Source of the DNA: Blautia sp.
Lineage (GTDB): Bacteria; Bacillota; Clostridia; Lachnospirales; Lachnospiraceae
Assembly (NCBI GenBank): GCA_017515325.1
Contig: JAFWGA010000044.1
Span: 1 to 64,000, forward strand
Reading direction: 5' to 3'
DNA length: 64,000 bases
The notes under the pieces were generated by a model, which was not told where the DNA came from, searched no databases, and saw only the letters and a program-made list of their open reading frames with translations. Below, in pieces: positions 1-8,134 of this stretch. Position 1 is the first letter of the stretch. Each line of letters opens with the position of its first letter. A program made the position numbers and the translations under genes.

Positions 1-54
1 GACTCTTTTGAAAAATTATCAGAAATAGCTACTTATGGCAGATATCTCCGATAA
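1..54 (+). CDS. 3' end of an unidentified upstream gene (partial)
   Basis: The frame starting at base 1 is open for 17 codons and ends with TAA at 52-54. The encoded tail reads DSFEKLSEIATYGRYLR, which looks like the charged helical C-terminus of a real protein. The other two forward frames stop within the first 30 bases. The piece is too short to assign a family, and it could be chance. Confidence 0.3.
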   Translation, partial: DSFEKLSEIATYGRYLR

Positions 55-112
55 TACCAATCCTCAAAAAAGACAGATCTAAGACCAAGTAGCAGACAAA
101 CGGTCATATCAA

Positions 113-709
113 TTGACGGTCAATTTAGTTAATCAGCAACATTATGTGAAAACGACTGCCAAAAATTTCAAAATGTATAATACGCTTAAGGCGGTGGATT
201 ATGCAGTGAAAGCCCATGAAGGACAAAAAAGGAAAAGATCGGCCATTCCATATATTTACCATCCGTTGAATCTGGCATGCCATGCGCTTTCGATGGACAT
301 ATTTGAGGATGATGTTATAGCAGCCTGCATGCTGCATGATGTTGTTGAGGATTGTGGAAAATCCCCCGATGATTTACCAGTTGATAACGGAACGAGGGAA
401 CTGGTCAGGCTTCTCACAAAAGAGAGAACAACGGATAAAAAACGGGAAGGGCTCCTGGAGGCCTATTATGAAAATATTTCGAAGAATCCGAAGGCAGCCC
501 TGGTCAAATGCATAGACCGGTGTAATAACCTCACAACCATGTCATGGGGGTTAAGCCGTGATAAGATCTTCAGGATGATCAAAGAAACGGAGGAATACTA
601 TCCAGTTTTACTTGATGTGATAAAAGCAACCCCGGAGTATAACAGTGCAGCATGGCTATTGAAGTACCAGATTGAGAGCATGCTGGACATTTATAAGAGG
701 CTGATGTAA
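113..709 (+). CDS. HD-domain (p)ppGpp hydrolase-like protein (RelA/SpoT HD family, hydrolase domain only)
   Basis: This small cytoplasmic metal-dependent phosphohydrolase corresponds to the HD half of RelA/SpoT enzymes. Residues 31-82 carry the family signature: A-H-E-G-Q-K-R-K, then PYIYHP, then AACMLHDVVED. Metal ligands would be H50, H75-D76 and D135 in KCIDRCNN. There is no synthetase or regulatory domain, so it resembles stand-alone SpoT-HD (MESH1-like) proteins, which hydrolyse (p)ppGpp or NADPH; the substrate is not decidable here. The first in-frame start is TTG at 113 with no clear ribosome site. ATG at 173 is an alternative, but residues 8-22 look like genuine family sequence. A terminator hairpin follows the stop directly. 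Confidence 0.8.
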   Translation: MTVNLVNQQHYVKTTAKNFKMYNTLKAVDYAVKAHEGQKRKRSAIPYIYHPLNLACHALSMDIFEDDVIAACMLHDVVEDCGKSPDDLPVDNGTRELVRLLTKERTTDKKREGLLEAYYENISKNPKAALVKCIDRCNNLTTMSWGLSRDKIFRMIKETEEYYPVLLDVIKATPEYNSAAWLLKYQIESMLDIYKRLM

Positions 710-755
710 GAACCGTAAATCAGTTATGAAAGAACTGGGTGACCGGTTCTTTTTT
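708..755 (+). terminator. Intrinsic terminator after the HD hydrolase gene
   Basis: AAGAACCG at 708-715 pairs with CGGTTCTT at 744-751, with an inner stem CAGTT (721-725)/AACTG (733-737), followed by a T run at 750-755. The hairpin begins within the stop codon region of the HD gene. Confidence 0.75.
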
Positions 756-785
756 ACGTCATAATTTGGGAAGGGGGAGATGTAG

Positions 786-1058
786 ATGGCTCGAAATCAT
801 TCACTAAAAGGCATCTTCGGCAGTATATGGGATGGCATTTCAGGCATCAGGAAGGCCATACAGTCAGCCTTGGATACCAGCCGCCAAATATCCCTGAAGG
901 TTAGCTTAGAGGCATGGCACCATTGGAAAAAGCTGGACAGGTTTTGTCTTTATGCGACCAGGCGCACCGGAGTATTGCCGCCTTCAGCGGCTGCGCCTGG
1001 CGCGAAAAGGAAACGAATAAATTCGTTTCTAATAATTGATATATACAATTTTAATTGA
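786..1058 (+). CDS. Small ORF of unknown function
   Basis: This 90-codon frame starts at ATG 786 behind a strong purine-rich site (AAGGGGGAG, about 7 bases upstream). The first half is helical and amphipathic (SIWDGISGIRKAIQSALDTS). The second half is basic and low in recognisable structure. The last residues are encoded by the AT-rich direct repeats at 1034-1070, and the frame ends inside the 3' end of the convergent metallophosphoesterase gene. I do not recognise a family. It may be a small real gene or the truncated front of a lost one. Confidence 0.3.
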   Translation: MARNHSLKGIFGSIWDGISGIRKAIQSALDTSRQISLKVSLEAWHHWKKLDRFCLYATRRTGVLPPSAAAPGAKRKRINSFLIIDIYNFN

Positions 1059-1070
1059 TATATACAATTT
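1034..1070 (+). repeat. Two tandem 18-bp AT-rich palindromic units
   Basis: The unit AATTGATATATACAATTT occurs at 1034-1051 and again at 1053-1070, a period of 19 bases, about two helical turns. Each unit is itself nearly palindromic (ATTG...CAAT). The second unit forms the 3' end of the metallophosphoesterase coding sequence on the minus strand. The phased spacing resembles a paired operator, but no promoter is obvious next to it. Confidence 0.6.
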
Positions 1071-1758
1071 CTGTAGGATTGAACAGCCGGGGTATCCTGG
1101 CTGTGTTTGCCAGGCCGGTGCTTACCACCATCCTCCCGTAAACGCCTTTAGTATATTTGGGGAATAAGCCCTGCCCAGGTGCTGAAACCCCTTTCCCCAA
1201 AAACCTCCACTGCCCTCCATGGGCGTGGCCGGACAGTATCAGTTCTATCCCTTCTGGTATAAGTGGATAGTATTCTGGATGGTGTGAGAGCAGGATATGG
1301 AATCCGGGAACAGCAGCGAATTCAGCAAGCCATGATGTGTCAGGACCAAAATCCACGAATTCTTTAAAAGCCCTATAGGAAAGACAAAAGCCGGAGGTAA
1401 GGCCGCCAATCACTAACTTACCGCACTTGATCCAGCTATTGTCCAGAACCACCACGCCGGTTTCCTTTATCCGTTTCAAATCCGCACCATCAAGGATATG
1501 CTCATGATTGCCAAGGCTGAGATACGTTGGGGCGATAGCTGCACTGGCACAGAGAAAGGGCATAATCCTTTTCTGAGTGTCCAGTGGGCTTTTATCTTCC
1601 ATCAGATAAAATCTGGATAAGATATCGCCTGCGACCGCTATGATCTCTGGCTGATGCTGTTTAAGGGAATTTACAGCAAGACGGTAGTCTTGCCCATGCA
1701 GGTCTGCCAGGAGGGCCAGCCTAGGCGCATCCGGAATTCTGTATATTGTTTCAACCAT
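1051..1758 (-). CDS. Calcineurin-like metallophosphoesterase
   Basis: This 235-residue protein carries all five blocks of the binuclear metallophosphoesterase fold: DLH (D19, H21), GD (D45), GNHE (N84, H85), an LSHHP motif (H159/H160) and GHAHGG (H178, H180). The family includes YkuE/YaeI-type phosphodiesterases and phosphatases; the substrate cannot be read from sequence. There is no export signal or transmembrane helix, so it is probably cytoplasmic. The start is supported by GGGAGGA seven bases upstream. It is transcribed alone, opposite to its neighbours, and its last codons lie in the AT-rich repeat pair. Confidence 0.85.
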   Translation of the reverse strand: MVETIYRIPDAPRLALLADLHGQDYRLAVNSLKQHQPEIIAVAGDILSRFYLMEDKSPLDTQKRIMPFLCASAAIAPTYLSLGNHEHILDGADLKRIKETGVVVLDNSWIKCGKLVIGGLTSGFCLSYRAFKEFVDFGPDTSWLAEFAAVPGFHILLSHHPEYYPLIPEGIELILSGHAHGGQWRFLGKGVSAPGQGLFPKYTKGVYGRMVVSTGLANTARIPRLFNPTEIVYIN

Positions 1759-1848
1759 GTGATGGTTCCTCCCAAGTCAGGCTATCAAATAAGCGGTAAT
1801 CCTGTATTCAGGATATCAATGGGAAGGACAATAGTCAAGGGAGGTATT

Positions 1849-1953
1849 ATGAACACATTCACCTATAACGGCGCTTCCTCTAATTCTTGTCACTGCCTGG
1901 TAAGCAGGGAGGACACCTTCGGGAAGCCTTCTCCTGTTAGAAACGGGCTTTGA
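1849..1953 (+). pseudogene. Micro-ORF, possible remnant of a phage distal-tail protein N-terminus
   Basis: A 34-codon frame (MNTFTYNGASSNSCHCLVSR...) begins at ATG 1849 with an excellent GGGAGG site five bases upstream. The pattern FTYNG-x-SS, then a residue block ending in TFGKPSP and VRNGL, resembles the first 40 residues of siphovirus distal-tail (Dit/tail-family) proteins, which usually read F-T/S-FNG...F-x-K/A-P...GRNG. The reading stops there, so at most a stub of the tail gene remains. No other phage gene is visible nearby. It could instead be a leader peptide for the PTS gene. Confidence 0.3.
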
Positions 1954-1977
1954 AAATGGGGGATCTTATGGTATTAT
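1950..1977 (+). promoter_or_regulatory. Promoter of the PTS IICB gene
   Basis: TTGAAA at 1950-1955, a 16-base spacer, then TATTAT at 1972-1977. This would give a leader of about 50 bases before the PTS gene. No antiterminator-type hairpin pair is visible in that leader. Confidence 0.65.
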
Positions 1978-2034
1978 GAGAAAAGAGCCAAATGACAATC
2001 GTAATGCGTTGGATTTAAGGGAAAAGGGGGGCAT

Positions 2035-3483
2035 ATGATGAAATTTTTGCAGAAGCTGGGGAAGGCGATCATGCTTCCGGTAGCCTGTCTGCCTTTGTGC
2101 GGTATTTTAATGGGGATTGGGTATATGTTGTGCCCTGCCTCCATGCAGGGAGGAAGCCTTTCGGGTGCCGTACCTGTTATAGGAATGTTTTTCGTAAAGG
2201 CCGGATCAGCGCTCATTGACCATATTGCGTTACTTTTTGCCGTGGGTATTGGTATAGGGATGGCGGATGACCGTGACGGTACAGCAGCGGTAGCAGCCCT
2301 CGCTTCCTGGCTCATGATCACGACACTTTTAAATGCCGACGTCGTACAGATATTTTTGCCTTCCGTAGCAGATCATTCTTCTGCACTCCTGGCGTTTCAA
2401 AAGATCGAAAATCCCTTTATCGGTATCCTGGCCGGCCTGATTGGCTCTGCAAGCTATAACCGGTTTAAGAATACTCATCTCCCGGAATGGCTTGGCTTTT
2501 TCAGCGGGAAACGCAGCACCGTAATTGTGGCGGGATTTGTCTCTGTCATGGTATCCGCGCTTTTGTTGTTTTTCTGGCCTTCCTTCTTCGGAGGTCTGGT
2601 ACGGCTTGGACGAACCATTGCCAGCATGGGAGCTTTCGGGGCAGGAATCTATGCCTTTCTGAACCGGATGTTGATTCCACTGGGTCTGCACCATGCCTTG
2701 AATAATGTTTTCTGGTTTGACACCATCGGCATTGGTGACCTCACTCATTTCTGGGCCGGTGACACATCGGCTGACGTTACCTGGTCGTTGGGCATGTATA
2801 TGTCCGGCTTTTTCCCATGCATTATGTTTGGCATTCCAGGGGCTGCCCTGGCTATGGTAAACTGTGCGAAGAAGAAAAAATACGCCATCGGTATCCTGGC
2901 GTCGGCAGCGATATGCGCCTTTGTCTGCGGCATCACGGAGCCTTTTGAATTTGCCTTTATGTTCTGCGCGCCTGTGCTTTATGTGATTTACGCCTGTCTT
3001 TATGGAATCTTCACCTATATTGTGGTCATTCTTGGATTCCGGGCAGGATTCGCGTTTTCCGGAGGAGCTACGGATCTGATTTTTTCCGCCTCCTTGCCTG
3101 CCGCGCAAAAAACCTGGATGATTATACCCTTGGGTGGGGCGGCCTTTGTAATATTCTATCTGGTATTTTTCGCTTTGATCAAAGCATTTCATCTTAAGAC
3201 CCCTGGCTGTGAGGAGGATGCGGCTTCCACCCCTATTCTTGTTGACGGTTTTGACATTGGCGGGATACTTGCAGGCCTGGGAGGCAGAGAAAATATCCAA
3301 ACGCTGGATAATTGTATCACCAGGCTGAGAGTAGAGGTAGTGGATGTAGGCGCGGTATCAAAGGAAGCACTCCTTCAAGCCGGGGCGAAAAGCATGATTA
3401 AGACTGGAAAAAACAACATACAGGTCATCATTGGCATGAAGGTACAACATGTAGCGGACGAAATACGGAATTTGATGAGCTGA
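2035..3483 (+). CDS. PTS transporter EIICB, glucose/N-acetylglucosamine family
   Basis: This is a membrane sugar transporter of the phosphotransferase system. The N-terminal ~380 residues form the hydrophobic EIIC domain, including the family stretch GLHHALNNVFWFD and the conserved GITEPFEFAF segment. The last ~75 residues are EIIB, with phospho-acceptor Cys427 in DNCITRLR. EIIA is absent, so it must borrow phosphate from another PTS protein. The LHHALNNVFWFD signature favours the NagE/PtsG-type group, but glucose versus GlcNAc (or a glucoside) is undecided. Two ATG codons are adjacent: 2035 lies only 3-4 bases behind AAGGGGGG and 2038 has better spacing. It has its own promoter and no cotranscribed neighbour. 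Confidence 0.85.
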   Translation: MMKFLQKLGKAIMLPVACLPLCGILMGIGYMLCPASMQGGSLSGAVPVIGMFFVKAGSALIDHIALLFAVGIGIGMADDRDGTAAVAALASWLMITTLLNADVVQIFLPSVADHSSALLAFQKIENPFIGILAGLIGSASYNRFKNTHLPEWLGFFSGKRSTVIVAGFVSVMVSALLLFFWPSFFGGLVRLGRTIASMGAFGAGIYAFLNRMLIPLGLHHALNNVFWFDTIGIGDLTHFWAGDTSADVTWSLGMYMSGFFPCIMFGIPGAALAMVNCAKKKKYAIGILASAAICAFVCGITEPFEFAFMFCAPVLYVIYACLYGIFTYIVVILGFRAGFAFSGGATDLIFSASLPAAQKTWMIIPLGGAAFVIFYLVFFALIKAFHLKTPGCEEDAASTPILVDGFDIGGILAGLGGRENIQTLDNCITRLRVEVVDVGAVSKEALLQAGAKSMIKTGKNNIQVIIGMKVQHVADEIRNLMS

Positions 3484-3870
3484 TTGCTATCCCTCTTAAT
3501 AATTTATCTGGAGAATGAGGAAGGGTAAAGATTGATTATTATTGACCTGCTCTTGATGAAGACGAAAAGTCCCTATAAAAACGGATCTAGTATTAGAACC
3601 AGTTTAATGGCTTCAGATTGATGAAAATGTGTCATATTTTCTATTTGTGAACGTATTGGGGTTAGCTTAATAAAGGAGCAGAATTATGAAAGATGAAAAA
3701 TAACTGAAAGATGAAAAACAACTGAGAGATGATGGTACGCCAGATTGGTGAGAACCACCCATCAAAGCCTTATAGTCACCTAAGCAAACGAAAAAGCGGG
3801 AGGCCTGGCTTCTTCCGGAGTGGATAAGGTTGTCTCCATGATCTGGTTGAGATGAAGAAGAGTGAATGAG
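3484..3870. other. Intergenic region without a recognisable gene
   Basis: The stretch between the PTS gene and the bidirectional terminator holds only short frames. One weak feature is a near-duplicated AAGATGAAAAA...CTGA segment around 3688-3730. I see no RNA gene or promoter here. Confidence 0.5.
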
Positions 3871-3918
3871 AAAAGCCCTGTGGTGAGGACAAGATCAGTC
3901 CTCCTCCCACAGGGTTTT
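3871..3918. terminator. Bidirectional intrinsic terminator
   Basis: CCCTGTGG (3876-3883) pairs with CCACAGGG (3907-3914), and inside it GAGGAC (3885-3890) pairs with GTCCTC (3898-3903). A-run before and T-run after let it work on both strands, fitting its place between the convergent PTS and glycosyltransferase genes. Confidence 0.75.
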
Positions 3919-4070
3919 AATGAATCTGCCAACTTTATCGCTGAGAAGCGAAACGCTTCACTGGCCCCACTGTTTCGTTGATAGTTGACTCGCCTTATTA
4001 CCCGGCAAAGTCGACATTAGTCGGGATAGGGAACAGTTAACACTTTTTGGACCTAAACAATTCCGTGCCT

Positions 4071-5498
4071 TCATTGTTCCCGGATGATACGAAGCTTTCG
4101 CAAACCCCGGTAGAAGAAATTCTTTCTGACTTTTCCAAGAACTCCCTTAAGTTCCGCCTCTTCACGTCTCAGTCTTTCATTTTTCTTTTCCAGTTCCCGG
4201 ATCCTTCGTAAAAGCTTCTCCTTCTCGGCTATTACTTCCTCTCTTTGAGCATTAATTTCCTCTAGCTGAGTCCTCATTTCTTCTGCCTGTTTCTTCGTGT
4301 TCACATAATCCAGGATGGCTTCTTTCCTTTTTTCTTCCAGACATTCACATTTCTGGAAAAAGCTGTCTCTTTCTTTTTCCAGCTCTTTACATTTTCTTTT
4401 TAGTCTTGTCGATTCCTCCTGAAACGCTTTTTTTTCACTTTCTAGGGTATTTCCCTTTTCCTTTTGTTCATGGAGCTTCTGCTTTTTCTCTTTAAGAGCC
4501 TCTTCATAATCAAAAGGGTCTTTTACCAGAAACCGGACCCACATCAAAAACTGGGGAGAAAACTCTTTATCATCTAATTCCTTATCCTTTTCTGGCAAAG
4601 CTCCATAATACTTCTTTGCCATGTTGATAAAAACATGAAGACGAGCGACCACGGCTTCCTGCTCCCGTCTGGACAGGCTGGTTTGAAGCTGTAAGAATTC
4701 ATTTGTCTTAAAGAAGCTGATCAGGTAACCATATACATTCCGGAAAGACGCATTCCTGGTCATAATAGAGTTTTCGTGTATCCTGCGAAAATAGAGAACC
4801 TCCGGTAGATAGGACACCCTCTTCGCGGTAAAAAAATTACAAATGGTAAAAAGACTATCCTCGTGGAGTATCCCTGGGTAGTATCTCAAGTGATCCCTCT
4901 CCAAGTGATCCCGGCTCATCATGCTCAGGCATGGCTGAGATAAAAACTCTTTATTCTCTATAAAAGCCGTGCCCAGCTCCGGACCACTGTATAAGGCGGG
5001 ATAGGTATGTCTCCGCTTATAATAGGCCTTGTAATGCAGGTATTTATCGTAAGTCTCTTTCCGAAGTTCCTCTGTAATAAAGGGTTCTGCGTCAAAGCAG
5101 AGCAACTCCAGCTTATCCTCCTCCATCCGATTATATAAAAGCTCTAAGGCATCTTGCCTTAAAATATCATCTGAATCCAGAAAATACACATATCTTCCGG
5201 AAGATTTCTCAATGCCTGCATTCCTGGCACAGGATTCTCCCAGGTTTTCCTGATCGATCAACCGTATCCTGCTATCTTTTTTCAGGATTTGTTGAAGAAT
5301 CCCAAGGGAGCCGTCTGTGGAGCCGTCATTTATACAAAGAATCTCAATATCCCGTAGTGTCTGGTTAATCACACTTTCAAGACATTCTTCCAGGTATTTC
5401 TCCGAGTTATATACTGGAATAATTACGGAAACCAGTGGGGAAGTGGGCTTTTCAACCATCTTTTCTTCCATTTGAGGCGTTACATCATTTTTTGCCAT
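4071..5498 (-). CDS. Family 2 glycosyltransferase with C-terminal coiled coil
   Basis: This predicted cytoplasmic GT-A glycosyltransferase probably adds sugar to a surface polysaccharide or glycoprotein. Its first ~130 residues contain VSVIIPVYN, the nucleotide-binding CINDGSTDGS, and the DxD-type metal site FLDSDD. The middle resembles other GT2 proteins (PALYSG..., RRIHENSIM). The last ~150 residues are almost pure heptad-like E/K/R sequence, a long coiled coil ending in a basic tail (RGLRKLRIIREQ), which may dock to a partner. I chose ATG 5498 because AAGGA lies six bases upstream. The frame extends to a GTG at 5606 without a ribosome site. It is a single gene with no other polysaccharide gene beside it. 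Confidence 0.85.
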   Translation of the reverse strand: MAKNDVTPQMEEKMVEKPTSPLVSVIIPVYNSEKYLEECLESVINQTLRDIEILCINDGSTDGSLGILQQILKKDSRIRLIDQENLGESCARNAGIEKSSGRYVYFLDSDDILRQDALELLYNRMEEDKLELLCFDAEPFITEELRKETYDKYLHYKAYYKRRHTYPALYSGPELGTAFIENKEFLSQPCLSMMSRDHLERDHLRYYPGILHEDSLFTICNFFTAKRVSYLPEVLYFRRIHENSIMTRNASFRNVYGYLISFFKTNEFLQLQTSLSRREQEAVVARLHVFINMAKKYYGALPEKDKELDDKEFSPQFLMWVRFLVKDPFDYEEALKEKKQKLHEQKEKGNTLESEKKAFQEESTRLKRKCKELEKERDSFFQKCECLEEKRKEAILDYVNTKKQAEEMRTQLEEINAQREEVIAEKEKLLRRIRELEKKNERLRREEAELKGVLGKVRKNFFYRGLRKLRIIREQ

Positions 5499-5717
5499 TT
5501 TTTTCCTTTTTGCAATATTGTTACGGTTTGTTGTAGTTAAGCATCTTTTTTTTAGATACTGACGTGCTTTGATGAGAGCTTCCTGTAGCCAGCATTTTAT
5601 CAACACAAGTTTGATTTCTCCTGGTTTAGACGTACTATCTGCCTAATATTATCACAAGTTTATCTCAAATGCGACAAGAAAAAGCTTCAGAATAAAACAT
5701 TATTTTACGCTTTTGAA

Positions 5718-5746
5718 TTGAACAGAAATAAAGGACATGATATACT
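5718..5746 (+). promoter_or_regulatory. Promoter of the aldose 1-epimerase gene (extended -10)
   Basis: TTGAAC at 5718-5723, a 17-base spacer, and TATACT at 5741-5746 preceded by TG at 5738-5739 (extended -10). It implies a leader of about 135 bases. Confidence 0.6.
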
Positions 5747-5890
5747 TACTGTTATGACAAAGGGATCTCAGGAGATAATGACCGTAAGGAGAACTGGTAT
5801 GTCCTGAGAAGCTGGCTCTATGGTCCCGAAGGAAGGGACTGTGTATGTCGGAGGAAATAATAAGGGTCTAAAGAGGTAAGGAGAAAAGAG

Positions 5891-6778
5891 ATGGAAAAAT
5901 TGGTAATAAAAAATGATGATCTTATCGTAGAATTTACGAGGCTTGGCGGAACGTTTACCTCGATCAAAAATGCAAAGGGCAGAGAGTATCTCTGGCAGGG
6001 AGACCCTGCTTACTGGAGTGGTCAGGCACCGATCTGTTTCCCTATCTGTGGGAGTCTGCGAAACAATACTGCCTCGACAATTGAGGGAAAGACTCTTTCC
6101 ATGCCGCGTCATGGTATTGTGAAAGACCGTGAATTTACAGTAGTCAATCAGTCTGATAATTCCATCACGTTCCGGCTTGAGAGTGACGAACAGCTGAGAG
6201 AGAAGTATCCATTTAAATTCAGTTTTGAAACATCGTATGTTTTGGATGGAAATAAGATTGATATTACGTATCGGGTAAACAATCTCGGGGATGTCAAGAT
6301 ACCTTATACTATGGGTGGACATACCGGGTTCAGATGTCCTCTTGATGAGGGGGAGGATTATTCTGATTATGTGGTCGAATTTGACCAGCCGGAGCAGGAT
6401 ACTGTCCCGACTCCTGTTGCGGAGACTGCACTGCTTGACACACAGCACAGAATGTCGATTCCACAGGACGGCCGGCTGCTTTGCCTTAGTCACAGTCTTT
6501 TCCTGAATGACCTGCTTTGCTATGATCACTTAAAGTCATCAACAGTGACCCTGAAGCATAAGGACAAAGAGAAAGGGGTTCGTGTCTGCTTTCCGGATCT
6601 TCCTTATCTTGTACTCTGGTCTTCCAAAAACGGAGGAGATTTCCTTTGCATCGAGCCGTGGTCTGGCACATGTACAGCAGAGGACGAAGATGATATTTAT
6701 GATCACAAGCCCGGCATTGCATATGTTAAGCCGGGACAAAAGGGAGAGATCCATTTTTCCTATGAGATTATAGGATGA
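5891..6778 (+). CDS. Aldose 1-epimerase family protein (LacX-type mutarotase)
   Basis: This cytoplasmic 295-residue galactose-mutarotase-fold protein interconverts sugar anomers or binds sugar phosphates. Family landmarks visible are the N-terminal LGGTFTSI, the substrate-binding loop PICFPICGSLRN, the catalytic-type histidines in MPRHGIVKDRE and MGGHTGFRCP, and the likely base glutamate in FLCIEPWSG. Length is normal for LacX-like members. The start is fixed by TAAGGAG seven bases upstream. It stands alone behind its own promoter. The exact substrate is unknown, and LacX-type proteins are often annotated only as aldose epimerase family. Confidence 0.85.
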   Translation: MEKLVIKNDDLIVEFTRLGGTFTSIKNAKGREYLWQGDPAYWSGQAPICFPICGSLRNNTASTIEGKTLSMPRHGIVKDREFTVVNQSDNSITFRLESDEQLREKYPFKFSFETSYVLDGNKIDITYRVNNLGDVKIPYTMGGHTGFRCPLDEGEDYSDYVVEFDQPEQDTVPTPVAETALLDTQHRMSIPQDGRLLCLSHSLFLNDLLCYDHLKSSTVTLKHKDKEKGVRVCFPDLPYLVLWSSKNGGDFLCIEPWSGTCTAEDEDDIYDHKPGIAYVKPGQKGEIHFSYEIIG

Positions 6779-6920
6779 CGTATACCCGCTTCTGGAGGCG
6801 TGGGCTTGCCGTGGTATTATCTTCTCATCCGATCGCTATTGCATTCGATTATGGAAATGTCGATGGCTATCGACGGAATCTCATTGTACAGAAAAACAAA
6901 AGAAAAAGGGGGACACATCT

Positions 6921-7930
6921 ATACTGAAAGACAACAGAGGTTTATTTCTTCGTTTTATTCCAGTTTTTATCATTGTCGCATCGCTTCTGGTTTCAACTAC
7001 ATGCATTGTTTATGGAGAGACGGGAACGCCCTTCATCAGAATGGACTCAGAAGATTCGGATGCCTGGATGGGTGAATTGGACAATACGAGATTCCTGGCG
7101 GATGAACTGTTCAGTTTAAGAAATTAAAGGAAAAATATGGCGTTGATCCGGATTTTACACCCAGCACAGAGGGCCTGGATACTCTGTGTATTTCGGGCAG
7201 TTCACAGTATTCGGTGCCACAGTTTAGAGATCTTGCCGCTGCGCTGCGGGAATATGCCAAAGACCGGACAGTATACGTCTTTGATCTGCGACAGGAGAGC
7301 CATGCCTTTTTGAACGATGAAATCCCCGTGTCCTGGTATGGGACGCATAACTGGCAAAATGAGGGAATGACGCTTGCGGAAATCGAGGCAGACGAAGTGG
7401 AGCGCTTCGGGGCATTGATCGGCACTGAAGTCACGGCTTACATTGTAAAAGACGATGCAATAGAGGATGAAATGACAGTCCCCGTTCAAAGCATGATGAC
7501 GGAAGAAGAACTGGCAGAGAGCGAGGGATTTGAATATTTCAGGCTTCCGATCATGGATCACACATGGCCTGAGGCGGAAACCATCGACAGATTTATTTCT
7601 ATAGTAAAGAACATTGACCCGGACAAGGCCTGGCTTCATTTCCACTGCGTGAAGGGCAAAGGACGCACAGGTCTCATGATGATGTTCTATGACATGATGA
7701 TGAATCCGGACGTGCCGATGGAGGATATTGTTGTCCGTCAGGCGATGGTCGGGGGGAATTATGCTCTGTACACGGAGGATTCCGACAATTACAAAGCGCC
7801 TCTTTACGAGGTAAAAGCCAGGATGACGCCGCTGTTCTATGAATATGTGCAGGAAAACTGCCAGACAAACTATGAAGTGCCTTGGAGCGTATGGCTGGAA
7901 GAAAGGGAGACGCAGTCTCCGGCGGCATAA
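6921..7930 (+). pseudogene. PTP-like phytase / tyrosine-phosphatase family protein, secreted, disrupted
   Basis: The intact relative would be an exported cysteine phosphatase. The front piece (from about 6921, frame stop 7125-7127) encodes a signal peptide, FIPVFIIVASLLVSTTCIV, then acidic sequence. The back piece, open from about 7106 to 7930, holds the catalytic P-loop HCVKGKGRTG near 7643-7672 (nucleophile Cys, then GxGRTG) and a general-acid region MDHTWP. This matches PTP-like myo-inositol hexakisphosphate phosphatases. The two pieces are in different frames: one T appears to be missing around CTGTTCAG at 7107-7114. The only codon correctly spaced behind AAAGGGGG is ATA 6921 (followed by CTG), suggesting a lost ATG. 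Either the gene is decayed or the sequence has errors. Confidence 0.75.
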
Positions 7931-8134
7931 GTGTATCAATTTCTTATGCTTTTGGGACAGTTGTGCTCTGGTATTTTGTTGGCAGTTTAGCATACAGACA
8001 GCATGAACTGAACACTGCTTTTGCGAGGCATCAGTTATCATGGCTGGTGCCTTTTTCTTGTTATGCTCGGATTCGTCCGGGCATTTTCTGTCTAAGCAAA
8101 CGACAAAGGAAACATTAAGAAGGGAAAAAAAACA
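7931..8134. other. Short intergenic region, no gene recognised
   Basis: About 200 bases between the phytase remnant and the YczE-like gene. It contains only short frames without convincing ribosome sites and no clear terminator. Confidence 0.4.

Noticed and set aside
1831..2037. Complete prophage near the tail-like micro-ORF
   Set aside because: No integrase, capsid, terminase or lysis gene is present on either side.
2329..3300. 323-codon minus-strand frame opposite the PTS gene
   Set aside because: It mirrors the well-conserved PTS coding sequence, has no family motif and no ribosome site.
5768..6529. 253-codon minus-strand frame opposite the aldose epimerase
   Set aside because: The plus-strand frame carries clear mutarotase motifs and a ribosome site; the minus frame has neither.
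6800..7075. 91-codon frame starting near 6800
   Set aside because: It overlaps the signal-peptide part of the phytase remnant in another frame and reads as non-protein-like sequence.
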